64,000 bases of DNA from JACMLD01 sp044227095 (GCA_044227095.1 JBGAFV010000002.1:558001-622000); one strand, 5' to 3'. Counted from the first letter of the stretch, positions 44,294 through 54,197 are shown. Program-made: numbers and translations. The notes: a model not told the origin generated them from the letters alone.

Positions 44294-44401
44294 ACTTGGT
44301 TGTGGACAAATATAGATTAACTTTTGTACGTATAAGTGTCACTCGAACAATTAATTAATATGCCATCGTAAATCTCCTATAAAAACAGATCGTATATATA
44401 C

Positions 44402-44433
44402 GAAAAATGAAGAGCAGTTGCTCTTCATTTTTC
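44402..44433 (-). terminator. Terminator after esterase 3
   Basis: A perfect 15-bp stem (44402-44416 with 44419-44433), two-base loop, A/T-rich ends; 27 bases past the stop of esterase 3. Confidence 0.85.
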
Positions 44434-44459
44434 AAAATATAAATCAAAATCAATTGGTA

Positions 44460-46508
44460 TTAATACTTCACAAAACTACTAACCTTTTTCTCTTGTCCTA
44501 TTGTAATGATGATTTGGTAAACACCATTTTGCAAAGCTGATACATTTACATTCTTTTTAAGAACAGGTTGATTTTTCTGCCATTGCTGTTGCATAATAGT
44601 TTTGCCTTGCATATCTGCAACTGCAACTTGCAAATTGCCATTTATGTTACTTTGTATACTTACAGCAAGATTATCATGCACAGGGTTTGGATATTTTTCA
44701 ATAACTACTCCTGTCTTGCTATTTGTTACTGCAAGTGTTTTGGAGAGTTCTGTTCTACCGTCTTTATCAACTTGGGAAAGACGATAATATGCAACACCAA
44801 AAGGAGCGTTATTATCATCAAAAGAATAATTGGTTGGAAGAGAACCGCCTACCGCATTTACAGAACCTATTGTGCTAAAGCTTACGCCGTCTGTACTGCG
44901 CATAACATCAAAACGCAGGCTGTTTATTTCTGAAGTTGTGCCCCATGTAATTACATTTTTGTTTCCAGCATTTGCGCCGTTAATGTAAGCGTATTCAACA
45001 GGTAATGTACCAAGCTTTATAAGAGTAAACACATCGCTGTTTGTTTCACCAACATAACCGTTTGCCACAGTATACCGAAATGTATAAGTGCCAGGGGTGA
45101 TAATGTTAGTAAAGCTTACATAATCTCCACCACCGTAAGAGCCTGTGTTGTTGAAGTCCCGAAGGATGGGTGTTGGTGCTCCTGATGGACCGCTTACAAA
45201 AGACCAATTGGTAGAAAATCCGTTAGGCCCAATTGAACCATAGGTATGATAATAACCCCTCACCTGAGTAAAACTGGTTACACCGCTACCAATGGTGGCA
45301 CCTCCACCGGCTTCTACAGCAGCAGCCGAATGTCCACTCGCAGGAATTTTTACACTAACCGTTACATTTGTACTTTGGGTATGGCCGGGCAAATAAGTAA
45401 GATAATCTTTTACCCGCAGGCTAAATTTATAATCACCTTCTGTTACAAAAAGACCATAATTAGGATCCACAACTGCGTTTACAAGAGGCCATTGAGAAGT
45501 AGTGGTTGAAGATGCTACGCTCGACCCAAATCTAAAAATCATTGGGCCGGATGTTTGCTGCCATAGATAATCAACAATTATATCGTCGTCTATTGATCCT
45601 CGTGCATCTAACGCAGGAAACTGAGAAATCTTTAATGGAGTTGATAAAGTGATGGTTGGGCCACCCGCAATTACAGATTGCGGATTAGCATCTGTTGCTA
45701 TGTTTATATTTTTTCTTACCATCAGCATCCATTGAAAAACATTGGGATAATGGTGTCCGTTTGTTGGATCATACACTTTGTTATCCCAAAAATCTGCACC
45801 ATGCACTTCAAATGCATAAATAGTATCCATACCCGGAATTACAACATTAGAACATGCATTGATACTATTGATATAATTGTGGGCAGTGTTTCCACCAAAA
45901 AGTGCATCCAGTTGTCCCTGAAATGCCCAAATAGCAACTTTATTTGAAGCGACATTGCAATAGTCTGGGCTTGAAAGATTGGTATTGGAAGAAATAGGTA
46001 CAATACCTGCAAGCTTGTTTATGTTAGGAGATGAAAATGCATAATTCCATGTACCAATACCGCCGAGGCTATATCCCGTTAAAAAGATACGATTGGCATC
46101 AATATTAAAATGACTTGTTGCATAAGTAATCATTTCATCAACATAAAAGTTGGCCCAATCGCCACGTGATTTAGGTAATTGTGGCGCAAGCACTACAAAG
46201 CCATCTGTTGTACTATTGTAAGTAAACATCATATTTGTTGCACCATCGTGAATTTTTTTAGGTATACCACCTACATACAAAGCGTTGATACCATTTACCG
46301 GATCAGAAGAACCATCGCCCTGTTCTCCTACTCCGCCAAGCGAAATAATTAGCGGGTGAGGGGTACCGGTAGAGCGGTAATTAGGAGGAGTATATGATAA
46401 AAAATAAATAGTTCCATTTGTTGCCGTTACAACAGAACCCGGTGTCATTTGTGCGCTTGCGGTATACGCCAGCGGTAAGCAAAAAAGAATAAATAGAAGT
46501 TTTTTCAT
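44460..46508 (-). CDS. T9SS-secreted esterase-like protein 3 (diverged)
   Basis: About 682 residues, the most diverged of the four. The signal peptide (KKLLFILFCLPLAYTASAQ) places the start at about 46508; a longer frame reaches 46529. The hydrolase domain keeps HPLIISLGGVGEQGDG, GYSLGGIG (nucleophile Ser), QLDALF (acid) and EVHGADFW (His). Two diverged PKD-like domains follow (one with SIDDDIIVDYLWQQTSGP), then LPVEYAYINGANAGNKNVITWGT and a type A sorting tail (KYPNPVHDNLAVSI). Active-site residues are retained, so it should be an enzyme of the same kind with a different target. Confidence 0.83.
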   Translation of the reverse strand: MKKLLFILFCLPLAYTASAQMTPGSVVTATNGTIYFLSYTPPNYRSTGTPHPLIISLGGVGEQGDGSSDPVNGINALYVGGIPKKIHDGATNMMFTYNSTTDGFVVLAPQLPKSRGDWANFYVDEMITYATSHFNIDANRIFLTGYSLGGIGTWNYAFSSPNINKLAGIVPISSNTNLSSPDYCNVASNKVAIWAFQGQLDALFGGNTAHNYINSINACSNVVIPGMDTIYAFEVHGADFWDNKVYDPTNGHHYPNVFQWMLMVRKNINIATDANPQSVIAGGPTITLSTPLKISQFPALDARGSIDDDIIVDYLWQQTSGPMIFRFGSSVASSTTTSQWPLVNAVVDPNYGLFVTEGDYKFSLRVKDYLTYLPGHTQSTNVTVSVKIPASGHSAAAVEAGGGATIGSGVTSFTQVRGYYHTYGSIGPNGFSTNWSFVSGPSGAPTPILRDFNNTGSYGGGDYVSFTNIITPGTYTFRYTVANGYVGETNSDVFTLIKLGTLPVEYAYINGANAGNKNVITWGTTSEINSLRFDVMRSTDGVSFSTIGSVNAVGGSLPTNYSFDDNNAPFGVAYYRLSQVDKDGRTELSKTLAVTNSKTGVVIEKYPNPVHDNLAVSIQSNINGNLQVAVADMQGKTIMQQQWQKNQPVLKKNVNVSALQNGVYQIIITIGQEKKVSSFVKY

Positions 46509-46714
46509 AAACAAATAATTGAAATACATTACAAATTTTTCCCCTGCTAAAAATCAAAAGATGTTATTCTTTAATTTTCAACAATAAGATTTTCAACAAT
46601 TAATAATAATGGATTTGAGTTAAGGGGAATCTAAAGTGGAGTTCTATGGGATATTGAGCGTTAAAATTAAGGGAAATAAACAGATTATATTAAATAAAAT
46701 TTATATTAATAAAA

Positions 46715-46748
46715 CAAAAAAGCAGCCATTAAGGCTGCTTTTTTTTAG
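46715..46748 (-). terminator. Terminator after esterase 4
   Basis: AAAAAAGCAGCC, a 5-base loop and GGCTGCTTTTTT form a strong stem flanked by A and T runs; on the minus strand it follows the stop of esterase 4 by about 15 bases. Confidence 0.88.
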
Positions 46749-46762
46749 GGAAGATTTATTGG

Positions 46763-49700
46763 TTATTGTTTTACAAAAGGTCTTATAAGTCTTCTTCCGT
46801 CTGCTTGTTTTATTTCCAGGTAGTACACACCAGATTTCAGGTTACTGATGTTTATTTCTTTTGTTATAAGCGATTGATCTTTACTGAATTCCTGGTTAAC
46901 CACAAGTTTTCCACTTACATCATATGCACTGATTTGCAATTTGCCAGTCTTATCGTCAATGAACTGGAAGCTGATTGTATTAATTGCCGGGTTTGGATAC
47001 AGTTTGAAATATTGAGTGTTACGGAAACTATTCACCACACTTATTTTAATCTTCGATGTAGCTATTGCACCACCGTTATCAGTTACCTGTAATTCAAACT
47101 CATAGTCTCCTTCTACCAATCCATCTATTTCTGTAACAGCACTTGTTGCAGCAGCAATTAAAGATGTTGAAGGGCCAGAAATCTGTTTCCATATAAAGCT
47201 GGTTAAATAACCATCTGCATCAGAAGAATTATTACCAGACAATACTATTGATGATGCGGGCAACAAAATTGAAGTGTCTTTACCAGCATTCGCAAGCGGT
47301 GCTTTATTAGGCTCTGCATTTACAGTAACTACAACCTGGTCTGTAGATGTTGCGCCCTCATCATCTGTAACAGTAAGCTCAAATACATATTGCCCCTGTG
47401 TTAAACCAGCAACTGAAGGTGCCGTTGTGTTAGAATTTACAATAGTAAGGGCTCCTGGTCCATTTATTTTGTTCCAGCTATAACTTACTATTGAACCATC
47501 AGGATCAGTTGAAGCACTTCCATCTAATGTTACAGCATCATCTGGTAAAGTAATGCTGATATCATTACCTGCATTGGCTACCGGCGCTTTGTTTGGTGCT
47601 CGGTTTACAGTTACTGTTACTGCAGATGTTGCAGTTGCTCCTGCATTATCTGTAACCTGTAACGTAAATACGTATACGCCTTGTACAAGATTGCTTAATG
47701 CTGTTGACATTGAACCTGCATTAGCAATAGTATATGTTGAAGGGCCACTGGTTTTAGTCCACGCATAAGTTGTAATTGTTCCGTCTACATCATTTGATGC
47801 ACTACCATTAAGCGTTGTGCTATTTGTTGGCAACGTTATATTGATATCGCTACCTGCGTTAGCTACTGGTGGCACATTAACTGGTGGCGGCGGTGCAACT
47901 GCTGCATTTACGGTTACAGTTATATTGGATGTTGCACTTGCCCCATTATTGTCTGTAACCTGTAATGTAAACACATATACGCCTTGTACAAGATTGCTTA
48001 ATGCTGTTGACATTGAACCTGCATTAGCAATAGTATATGTTGAAGGGCCGCTGGTTTTAGTCCACGCATAAGTTGTAATTGTTCCGTCTATATCATTTGA
48101 TGCACTACCATTAAGCGTTGTACTATTTGTTGGCAACGTTATATTGATATCGCTACCAGCATTAGCTACTGGTGGCACATTAACTGGCGGAGGCGGTGGT
48201 GGTGGTGCAACAGCTGCATTTACTGTTACTGTTACTGTGGATGTTGCACTTGCGCCAGCATTGTCTGTAACTTGTAACGTAAATACATATACGCCTTGCA
48301 CAAGATTATTCAGTACAGTAGACATTCCGCCAGGACTAACAATATTGTATGTTGAAGGCCCGCTGGTTTTTGTCCATGCATAAGTAGTAATTGTTCCGTC
48401 TGCATCGCTTGATGCACTACCGTTAAGCGTTGTGCTATTGGTTGGCAATGTTATGCTAATATCGCTACCAGCATTAGCTACTGGTGCCTGGTTAGCTGCA
48501 GGGTTTACAATTACCGTTACTGTTGATGACGCAGTTGCGCCACCATTATCTGTAACTTGTAACGTAAATACATACACGCCTTGTACAAGATTGTTCAGTA
48601 CCGTAGACATTCCGCCTGGCGTAACAATATTGTATGTAGAAGGGCCACTGGTTTTTGTCCATGCATATGTTGTAATTGTTCCGTCTGGATCACTTGACGC
48701 ACTTCCATTAAGTGTTGTGCTATTTGTTGGTAATGTTAGATTGATATTACTTCCTGCATTGGCAACTGGCGCCTGGTTAGGAGCTGCGTTTACTGTAACC
48801 GTTACAGTTGAGGTTGCAGTTGCGCCGCCGTTGTCTGTAACCTGTAACGTAAACACATATACGCCCTGTACAAGGTTGTTTAGCACTGTAGACATTCCGC
48901 CTGGCGTAACAATATTATATGTAGCAGGGCCGCTTGTTTTTGTCCATGCATATGTCGTAATCGTTCCGTCAGGATCACTTGACGCACTACCATTAAGTGT
49001 AGCACTATTGGTTGGTAATGTTATATTGATATTACTTCCTGCATTGGCAACTGGCGCCTGGTTAGGTGCTGCGTTTACTGTAACCGTTACTGTTGATGAT
49101 GCAGTTGCGCCACCGTTATCTGTAACCTGCAATTTGAACACATATGTTCCCTGTACAAGATTATTCAGTACAGTAGACACTCCGCCCGGTGTAACAATAT
49201 TATATGTAGCAGGGCCGCTTGTTTTTGTCCATGCATACGTTGTAATAGTTCCGTCAGGATCGCTTGATGCACTACCATTAAGTGTAGTGCTATTGGTTGG
49301 TAATGTTATATTGATATTACTTCCTGCATTGGCAACTGGTGATTGGTTAGGTACCGGGTTTACAGTAATGGCTACAGTAGAAGTTGCTGTTAACCCGTTA
49401 TTGTCTGTTACAGTTAATGTAAAAACATAAGTTCCCTGGGTAAGACCAGTAACTGTAGTTGATGCACTCCCAGGCGATGTAATTGTTCCAGATGCAGGGC
49501 CACTTGTTTTTGTCCATGCATAAGAACTTATATTAGCGCCATTGGTTCCGTTTCCCGATCCATTTAATGTTACTGAACTTGTAGGTAATGTAATTGTTTG
49601 GGGGCTGCCTGCATTTGCAACCGGAGGCGTATTGCCACTCTTTGTACGGGCATTCATTAAAAACCACTCGTATAAATTAGGATTGGCTGTAAAACTTCCG

Positions 49701-50512
49701 CCGCCACTTACTGTTGTTGTGATATGCCCGGTATCATATGCATTTATCCAGGCACCACCATGGCCGCCATTCTGATAGTAAGTAAACTTGCCCGGAGGAT
49801 TAATGCCTGTACACCAGCTCATCAAAATTTCTGCGTGCTGTGTTGCACCTACACCAACAGTACCATCATCCATGCTGTGAAATGCCCATACAGGCAAATG
49901 GTTAGCCGCTATTGTAGAGCATACATTAGCATCTGTTTCTTCCTGCGTACCGCAAACTGGCGCAGCGGCAGCAATAGTGCTATCAAAACCATAATCAAAT
50001 TTACCTGTAGCAGGAATATAAGTAGACGCATCTGTAATCATTCTCCAAATACCACCACCACCAAGGCTTAAGCCGGTAATATAAATTCTATTAGGATCAA
50101 TCTGCAAATTGGCTTTTGCATACTTAATCATTTCTGTAATATAAAAAGTAGGCCAGTATCCATACTGAACACTTAACTGCGGTGATAGAACAACAAAAGA
50201 AGATTTTTGCCCGCCTACAGTAAAACTCATGGTTGCACCTGCAGCACAAAATTTAGGAATAGCATTAGCTGTTACAGAATTAATCTGCGAGGTACCATTG
50301 CCCCTTTCACCAATGCCGTGTAAAAAGATAATAAGGGGATGTTGCTGAGTACCGTAATCTTTAGGTGTAAATTGAAGAAAGCCAATTACCCCATCTGGTG
50401 ATGCAGGGTAAGGAATAACCTTGGCTACTTGCTGTGAAAACAAAGACAAGGAGTGAATTACAAAACACAAAAAGATGAATAAAGATCTTTTCAGGTAAAG
50501 GTCAACCTTCAT
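46763..50512 (-). CDS. T9SS-secreted esterase-like protein 4 (nine PKD/K319 domains)
   Basis: A 1249-residue secreted protein, the longest of the array. Signal peptide to about residue 26; alpha/beta-hydrolase domain with Ser149 (GLSLGGGG), Asp215/216 (MDDGT) and His251 (GGHGGAW). From about residue 296 to 1150 there are nine PKD/K319-like domains; units 2-7 are nearly identical (NINITLPTNSTTLNGSAS.D.DGTITTYAWTK). Units 6 and 7 are preceded by proline linkers of different length (seven and four Pro). A type A T9SS tail (LYPNPAINTISF) ends the protein. The hydrolase domain is close to esterase 1 in sequence. Confidence 0.88.
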   Translation of the reverse strand: MKVDLYLKRSLFIFLCFVIHSLSLFSQQVAKVIPYPASPDGVIGFLQFTPKDYGTQQHPLIIFLHGIGERGNGTSQINSVTANAIPKFCAAGATMSFTVGGQKSSFVVLSPQLSVQYGYWPTFYITEMIKYAKANLQIDPNRIYITGLSLGGGGIWRMITDASTYIPATGKFDYGFDSTIAAAAPVCGTQEETDANVCSTIAANHLPVWAFHSMDDGTVGVGATQHAEILMSWCTGINPPGKFTYYQNGGHGGAWINAYDTGHITTTVSGGGSFTANPNLYEWFLMNARTKSGNTPPVANAGSPQTITLPTSSVTLNGSGNGTNGANISSYAWTKTSGPASGTITSPGSASTTVTGLTQGTYVFTLTVTDNNGLTATSTVAITVNPVPNQSPVANAGSNINITLPTNSTTLNGSASSDPDGTITTYAWTKTSGPATYNIVTPGGVSTVLNNLVQGTYVFKLQVTDNGGATASSTVTVTVNAAPNQAPVANAGSNINITLPTNSATLNGSASSDPDGTITTYAWTKTSGPATYNIVTPGGMSTVLNNLVQGVYVFTLQVTDNGGATATSTVTVTVNAAPNQAPVANAGSNINLTLPTNSTTLNGSASSDPDGTITTYAWTKTSGPSTYNIVTPGGMSTVLNNLVQGVYVFTLQVTDNGGATASSTVTVIVNPAANQAPVANAGSDISITLPTNSTTLNGSASSDADGTITTYAWTKTSGPSTYNIVSPGGMSTVLNNLVQGVYVFTLQVTDNAGASATSTVTVTVNAAVAPPPPPPPVNVPPVANAGSDINITLPTNSTTLNGSASNDIDGTITTYAWTKTSGPSTYTIANAGSMSTALSNLVQGVYVFTLQVTDNNGASATSNITVTVNAAVAPPPPVNVPPVANAGSDINITLPTNSTTLNGSASNDVDGTITTYAWTKTSGPSTYTIANAGSMSTALSNLVQGVYVFTLQVTDNAGATATSAVTVTVNRAPNKAPVANAGNDISITLPDDAVTLDGSASTDPDGSIVSYSWNKINGPGALTIVNSNTTAPSVAGLTQGQYVFELTVTDDEGATSTDQVVVTVNAEPNKAPLANAGKDTSILLPASSIVLSGNNSSDADGYLTSFIWKQISGPSTSLIAAATSAVTEIDGLVEGDYEFELQVTDNGGAIATSKIKISVVNSFRNTQYFKLYPNPAINTISFQFIDDKTGKLQISAYDVSGKLVVNQEFSKDQSLITKEINISNLKSGVYYLEIKQADGRRLIRPFVKQ
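47053..49627 (-). repeat. Nine tandem PKD/K319 repeat units in esterase 4
   Basis: Units of about 93 codons (roughly 280 bases) in direct tandem, several almost identical over most of their length. Because of them a long open frame also exists on the opposite strand (48432-49430), which is not a gene. Such DNA is prone to unit gain and loss and to assembly error. Confidence 0.85.
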
Positions 50513-50863
50513 AAGAAATAGTTTTCGGATTAGGATAAATTGGATTAAGAAATTCTGGGAATTGACAGAGCAAATTCCTTACCAAAAAAGCTACGATTAA
50601 CAAAATAAAAATATGCACCATTCTAATCACTTAATATTTAATCAATTACGATTTAGATATTAACATTGAGTACAGTCAAATAAATCAAACTGATATATTC
50701 TTCAGAATAATAAATAAATACTTACCAATAAATAAAATTGTATAATCTTGAGAATCAGAGGCAAACGATGTTTCAACGCTTTTATAGGGGAGAGTGTGAT
50801 TTTGAGCAAAATAAAGGCCAAAACATCAAAAAAAATGTCATGTGAATTAAGTGTGGGAAAAAA
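50513..50863. other. AT-rich region between esterase 4 and the glycan locus
   Basis: No reading frame, repeat or consensus promoter is visible; it must hold the esterase 4 promoter. The 19-base motif seen upstream of esterases 1 and 2 is absent here. Confidence 0.4.
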
Positions 50864-52048
50864 TCAGGATTTATATGCCTTAGGAGTATGCAGAAATTCT
50901 TTACGCCCGGCTTTCATTTTAAAAATTGCCTTTAGCATAGCAATCATTAATACGGGTATATGAAGAATAGCCCTGATTGTATTGCCGGAATAAAACCTGC
51001 CAGGAACAGATAAAAAAAGAACAATTAAATAGGCAACAATCATCAAAGCCCAGTAAACAGGATCTGGCATTAAGATATTGAATGAAAATAGCCATTGCGA
51101 AAAAAGCAAAACAGTTATAAGGCCCAATACCATAATAAGAAGCAATCGTGGTAATATAAGTGTCTGAAAAAATTTTGCGAAATACGTTATTGTTTTAGGC
51201 GCACCCTTCATCTCTGCATCAAAAAATCTTTTTGCATGGTTTAATTGTGCTTCAAGCCATCTTACTCTTTGTTTTTCAAAAACCTCCGGGTTAGATACTT
51301 TTTCATCATACACATAAGCATCATCAATAAAATGCATGAAAATCTTATCCTTCATTAGCTGCATATCAATCTCACGGTCTTCTCCGGGATTGGTAAGTAT
51401 ATGCTCAACACTAAAAATATCTTTCAATAAATCAAATGTAAATGCCATACCGCTTCCTATAGGTGCTGCGGAAATACCCAATGCTGCCGGACCCCTGCGA
51501 AAGAGATTAATATTTATTTCTTCGCTTATAGCATCCAGTAATGCCACAGGTGTTTCCTGGTTTTTTGCAGTGCGATGGCATTGCACTGCTTTGCATCCCT
51601 GCTGAAATGCACTGTTTATTTTCTCCAAGCAATCATCTGCCATAATATTATCTGCATCCAGCAATACGGCAATATCAAAACTGTTTGCATCAAGGTAATG
51701 CATTGCAGCATGTACCGATCTCGATTTCATGCTTACATCAACTTCAAGTACATCTACTGGCAACTGGCGCAAACGTGTTACTGTTGCCGGCTGAAGTTTA
51801 TCTGCTACTACCAGCACTTTAAATTTATCTGAAGGATAATTATGTGCAGCCGCCTGCCTGGCAGTATCAACAATAATATTATCTTCTTTATAAGATGGAA
51901 TAATAACAGCGATTCTTTTTTTATCGCTAACGGAACTGTAAGCCCTTAACCTGCCAAACCTTCCTGCAACAGCAATTACCAGCAAATAAAGAATGCTTAT
52001 TGCCAGGTAAATGAAGAGTACACAGAATAAGAGATTAATAACAATCAT
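50864..52048 (-). CDS. Processive-type family 2 glycosyltransferase with membrane segments
   Basis: A 394-residue membrane GT2. One N-terminal helix (about 5-28), a GT-A domain with VIIPSYKED, LLDADN (DxD), the catalytic GEDREIDM and KQRVRW ([Q/R]xxRW class) motifs, then three or so C-terminal helices (about 288-375). This arrangement is that of cellulose/PNAG/hyaluronan-type synthases, which polymerise sugars and move the chain across the inner membrane, though the sugar is unknown. It begins a set of glycan genes on the minus strand. Confidence 0.82.
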   Translation of the reverse strand: MIVINLLFCVLFIYLAISILYLLVIAVAGRFGRLRAYSSVSDKKRIAVIIPSYKEDNIIVDTARQAAAHNYPSDKFKVLVVADKLQPATVTRLRQLPVDVLEVDVSMKSRSVHAAMHYLDANSFDIAVLLDADNIMADDCLEKINSAFQQGCKAVQCHRTAKNQETPVALLDAISEEININLFRRGPAALGISAAPIGSGMAFTFDLLKDIFSVEHILTNPGEDREIDMQLMKDKIFMHFIDDAYVYDEKVSNPEVFEKQRVRWLEAQLNHAKRFFDAEMKGAPKTITYFAKFFQTLILPRLLLIMVLGLITVLLFSQWLFSFNILMPDPVYWALMIVAYLIVLFLSVPGRFYSGNTIRAILHIPVLMIAMLKAIFKMKAGRKEFLHTPKAYKS

Positions 52049-52093
52049 GCAGGCTAAACGAAAATTTAAATAAAAAATTACAAGAAAGAAAAA

Positions 52094-53002
52094 TTACACT
52101 TTAGAATACCTTGATGAATAGAGGTTCCAGAAAAAACCTTTAAAAAAATTTTTCAGTTGTTCAAACTCACCTTTCCTGAAATAATCAATAGCATACCGTG
52201 GAATAACACAGAAAATAAAAAAGAAAAAAAACACAGTTTGCTCATACCATTTGGTGTTACGGCGCATATACAAAATCCTGTTGCGGGTATGGTAAAACAC
52301 TTTCATCGGGTTTTTTTTACCAACAGACATTGACTCTTTGTGATAAATAGTTGCGTTTGATGTATACCATATTTTGTATCCTGCTTTTCTGATGCGTGCA
52401 GACCAGTCCCACTCCTCGTAATAAAGAAAAAATCTTTCCGGAAACATGCCCACTCTTTCTATCACTTCTTTTTTCACCATCATGGCACAACCATGTGCAC
52501 CAAATGTTTCGCCAGGTGTATCATACTGGCCTTTATCTTCCTGCATTTCACCAACAGTAGAAGTTCTGCCGGTAAAATGGTTCATCTCATTAAAACCTGC
52601 ATATTGAATAATACCTGGCTGAAAGAAAAATTTTATTTTGGGGCTTGTTGCTCCTATTGAAGGATCGTTATAAAATGGTTCCAGCAAATCATTTAATAAA
52701 CCTGGTGTTACTTCTGTATCATTATTTACAATAAAAATAAAATCACCCTTTGCCTGGCGCATACCCCAATTGTTACCACCTGCAAAACCCAGGTTTTTTT
52801 TACTCAGCAACAATTTTGTTTTAGGATAATTGCCTTTTAGGATTAGTGGCGTTGGATCTGTGTCAGATGCCATATCGCACACCAGTATTTCATAATTGCT
52901 GTAATTGAGTTTTCTTGTAGATTCCAAAAACTCACAGGTAACCGCAGCCTGATTGTAATTCAATGTAATAATTGAGATGAGCGGCTCTGAACCGGGCAAC
53001 AT
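52094..53002 (-). CDS. Family 2 glycosyltransferase, rhamnosyltransferase-like
   Basis: A 302-residue GT2 without a signal peptide. It has ISIITLNYNQ, the nucleotide-binding NLGFAGGNNWGM and NNDTEV (DxD equivalent), a GAHGCAMMVKKEV segment and the acceptor-side YYEEWDWSARIRKAGYKIWY motif seen in WbbL-like enzymes. It probably adds one sugar to a lipid-linked repeat unit. It has a hydrophobic stretch near residue 257 (TVFFFFFIFCVIPRYAI) that may associate with the membrane. It precedes the GT at 50864 by 45 bases in the same direction. Confidence 0.82.
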   Translation of the reverse strand: MLPGSEPLISIITLNYNQAAVTCEFLESTRKLNYSNYEILVCDMASDTDPTPLILKGNYPKTKLLLSKKNLGFAGGNNWGMRQAKGDFIFIVNNDTEVTPGLLNDLLEPFYNDPSIGATSPKIKFFFQPGIIQYAGFNEMNHFTGRTSTVGEMQEDKGQYDTPGETFGAHGCAMMVKKEVIERVGMFPERFFLYYEEWDWSARIRKAGYKIWYTSNATIYHKESMSVGKKNPMKVFYHTRNRILYMRRNTKWYEQTVFFFFFIFCVIPRYAIDYFRKGEFEQLKNFFKGFFWNLYSSRYSKV

Positions 53003-53036
53003 GGGTATAATCTTTTTTCTTTGCTAAAGGTAAAGC

Positions 53037-54197
53037 TTATACGCTTGACTTTTGAATAAGTGCTGTTGGGGTATTGGCCATAATCCACAAGTCGTACATA
53101 AAACTGTACTTGTTTGCATAAGCAATATCCAGGCCTATTCTCTCTTCAACAGACATGTCATCATTGCCACGTTTTTTAATCTGCCAGAGGCCGGTAATGC
53201 CTGCGGGAGCCATAAAACGTTCAGCCCAATTGTCTGTTGTAAGCGTAGCAGCTTCATATAGAGGAAGTGGCCTGTTGCCTACCAGCGACATATCGCCGAG
53301 GAGTACATTTACAAATTGAGGTAATTCGTCGAGGCTGGTATTTCTCAGAAATGCGCCTACTTTAGTAATGCGTGGGTCGTTGTTCACTTTAAAAAACATA
53401 GGACCGCTGTCTGAAGTAGCATTGTATTGATTGAGATGGGTTAACTGGTCAACTTTTTTATCAGCACCAGTTTCCATTGTACGAAACTTGTAAAAATTAA
53501 AAACGCGGTAACCACGGCCAGCTCTTTTAGAAATATATAGAACGGGTCCTTTTGATTCTAAACGGATAGCCAGTGCAATAAGAAGAAATACAGGGGCAAG
53601 TACAACCAGTATTACCATTGCAACAAACATATCAAAGCATCTCTTAAAGAAATCATTGTTTACATTTTTTGCATCTTCAGGAAGTTTGATATTTTCTTCC
53701 AGCGCTTTTATGTTTTTAGAATCTTTAATCTTTTTGATGAAATGTATTTTTGAACGAAGCTTATCTGCCTGAGTATGCATGCAGATGATTTCGTCTACAA
53801 AAGCAAGTTTACGTATATCTGCCAGTTCTTTTTGGGTAGCATCAGACGCTTCAACCAAAAAAGGAATACCATTTAGTGATTTGGCAGAAGTGATAAATTT
53901 ATTAAACAGGGCAAGAGAAGCTGCGCCCATAGAAGCATCTGCAAGAATTACATCGGGATAAACATTTCTTTTTTCAGAAACTTTAGCAAGAATGGAAATG
54001 GCTTTTTCAACATTTTCGGCAGCGTAGCCGCTTTCGAAAGAATGAACCAGTGTATCTATGATAAAAGAATCCCTGCCAATATAGAAAAATTCTTTTTTCT
54101 TATCAGCAATTAACTCTTTTTCCGCAAATGAGTTTACAGTATAATGCCTATACTTTTTCTCAGATGCTCCAGCTTTGGGTGAGTAAACAAGTTCCAT
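53037..54197 (-). CDS. Initiating sugar-phosphate transferase with N-terminal receiver-like domain
   Basis: A 386-residue protein. The C-terminal half (about 183-386) is a polyprenyl-phosphate sugar-1-phosphate transferase (WcaJ/WbaP/PssY-type) with the membrane helix MVILVVLAPVFLLIALAI, KRAGRGYRVFNFYKFRTM, the DELPQFVNVLLGDMSLVGNRP active-site segment and AGITGLWQI. It starts the repeat unit by moving a sugar phosphate to undecaprenyl phosphate. The first 150 residues lack the usual helices and resemble a receiver fold (FFYIGRDSF, DVILADASMGAAS), with Asp in the acceptor-like position. A regulatory role for that domain is inference. Confidence 0.85.
   Translation of the reverse strand: MELVYSPKAGASEKKYRHYTVNSFAEKELIADKKKEFFYIGRDSFIIDTLVHSFESGYAAENVEKAISILAKVSEKRNVYPDVILADASMGAASLALFNKFITSAKSLNGIPFLVEASDATQKELADIRKLAFVDEIICMHTQADKLRSKIHFIKKIKDSKNIKALEENIKLPEDAKNVNNDFFKRCFDMFVAMVILVVLAPVFLLIALAIRLESKGPVLYISKRAGRGYRVFNFYKFRTMETGADKKVDQLTHLNQYNATSDSGPMFFKVNNDPRITKVGAFLRNTSLDELPQFVNVLLGDMSLVGNRPLPLYEAATLTTDNWAERFMAPAGITGLWQIKKRGNDDMSVEERIGLDIAYANKYSFMYDLWIMANTPTALIQKSSV

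Larger units (their letters stand above)
44032..44459. other. Upstream region of esterase 2, with hairpin and shared motif
   Basis: No reading frame. It holds an 11-bp perfect hairpin at 44072-44100 (loop CTCTCTC) about 40 bases before the esterase 2 start, the shared 19-base motif at 44275-44293, a TATATTTG element on the minus strand at 44307-44314 that could be its -7 site, and the terminator of esterase 3. Confidence 0.5.

Noticed and set aside
48432..49430. A 332-residue open frame on the plus strand inside esterase 4
   Set aside because: It is the complement of the PKD repeats, which lack stops in this phase; it has repeated Val/Pro/Leu-rich sequence with no protein-like features.
47053..49627. 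Regular DNA repeats that could suggest a CRISPR array
   Set aside because: The unit is about 280 bases, coding and without unique spacers; it is a protein repeat.
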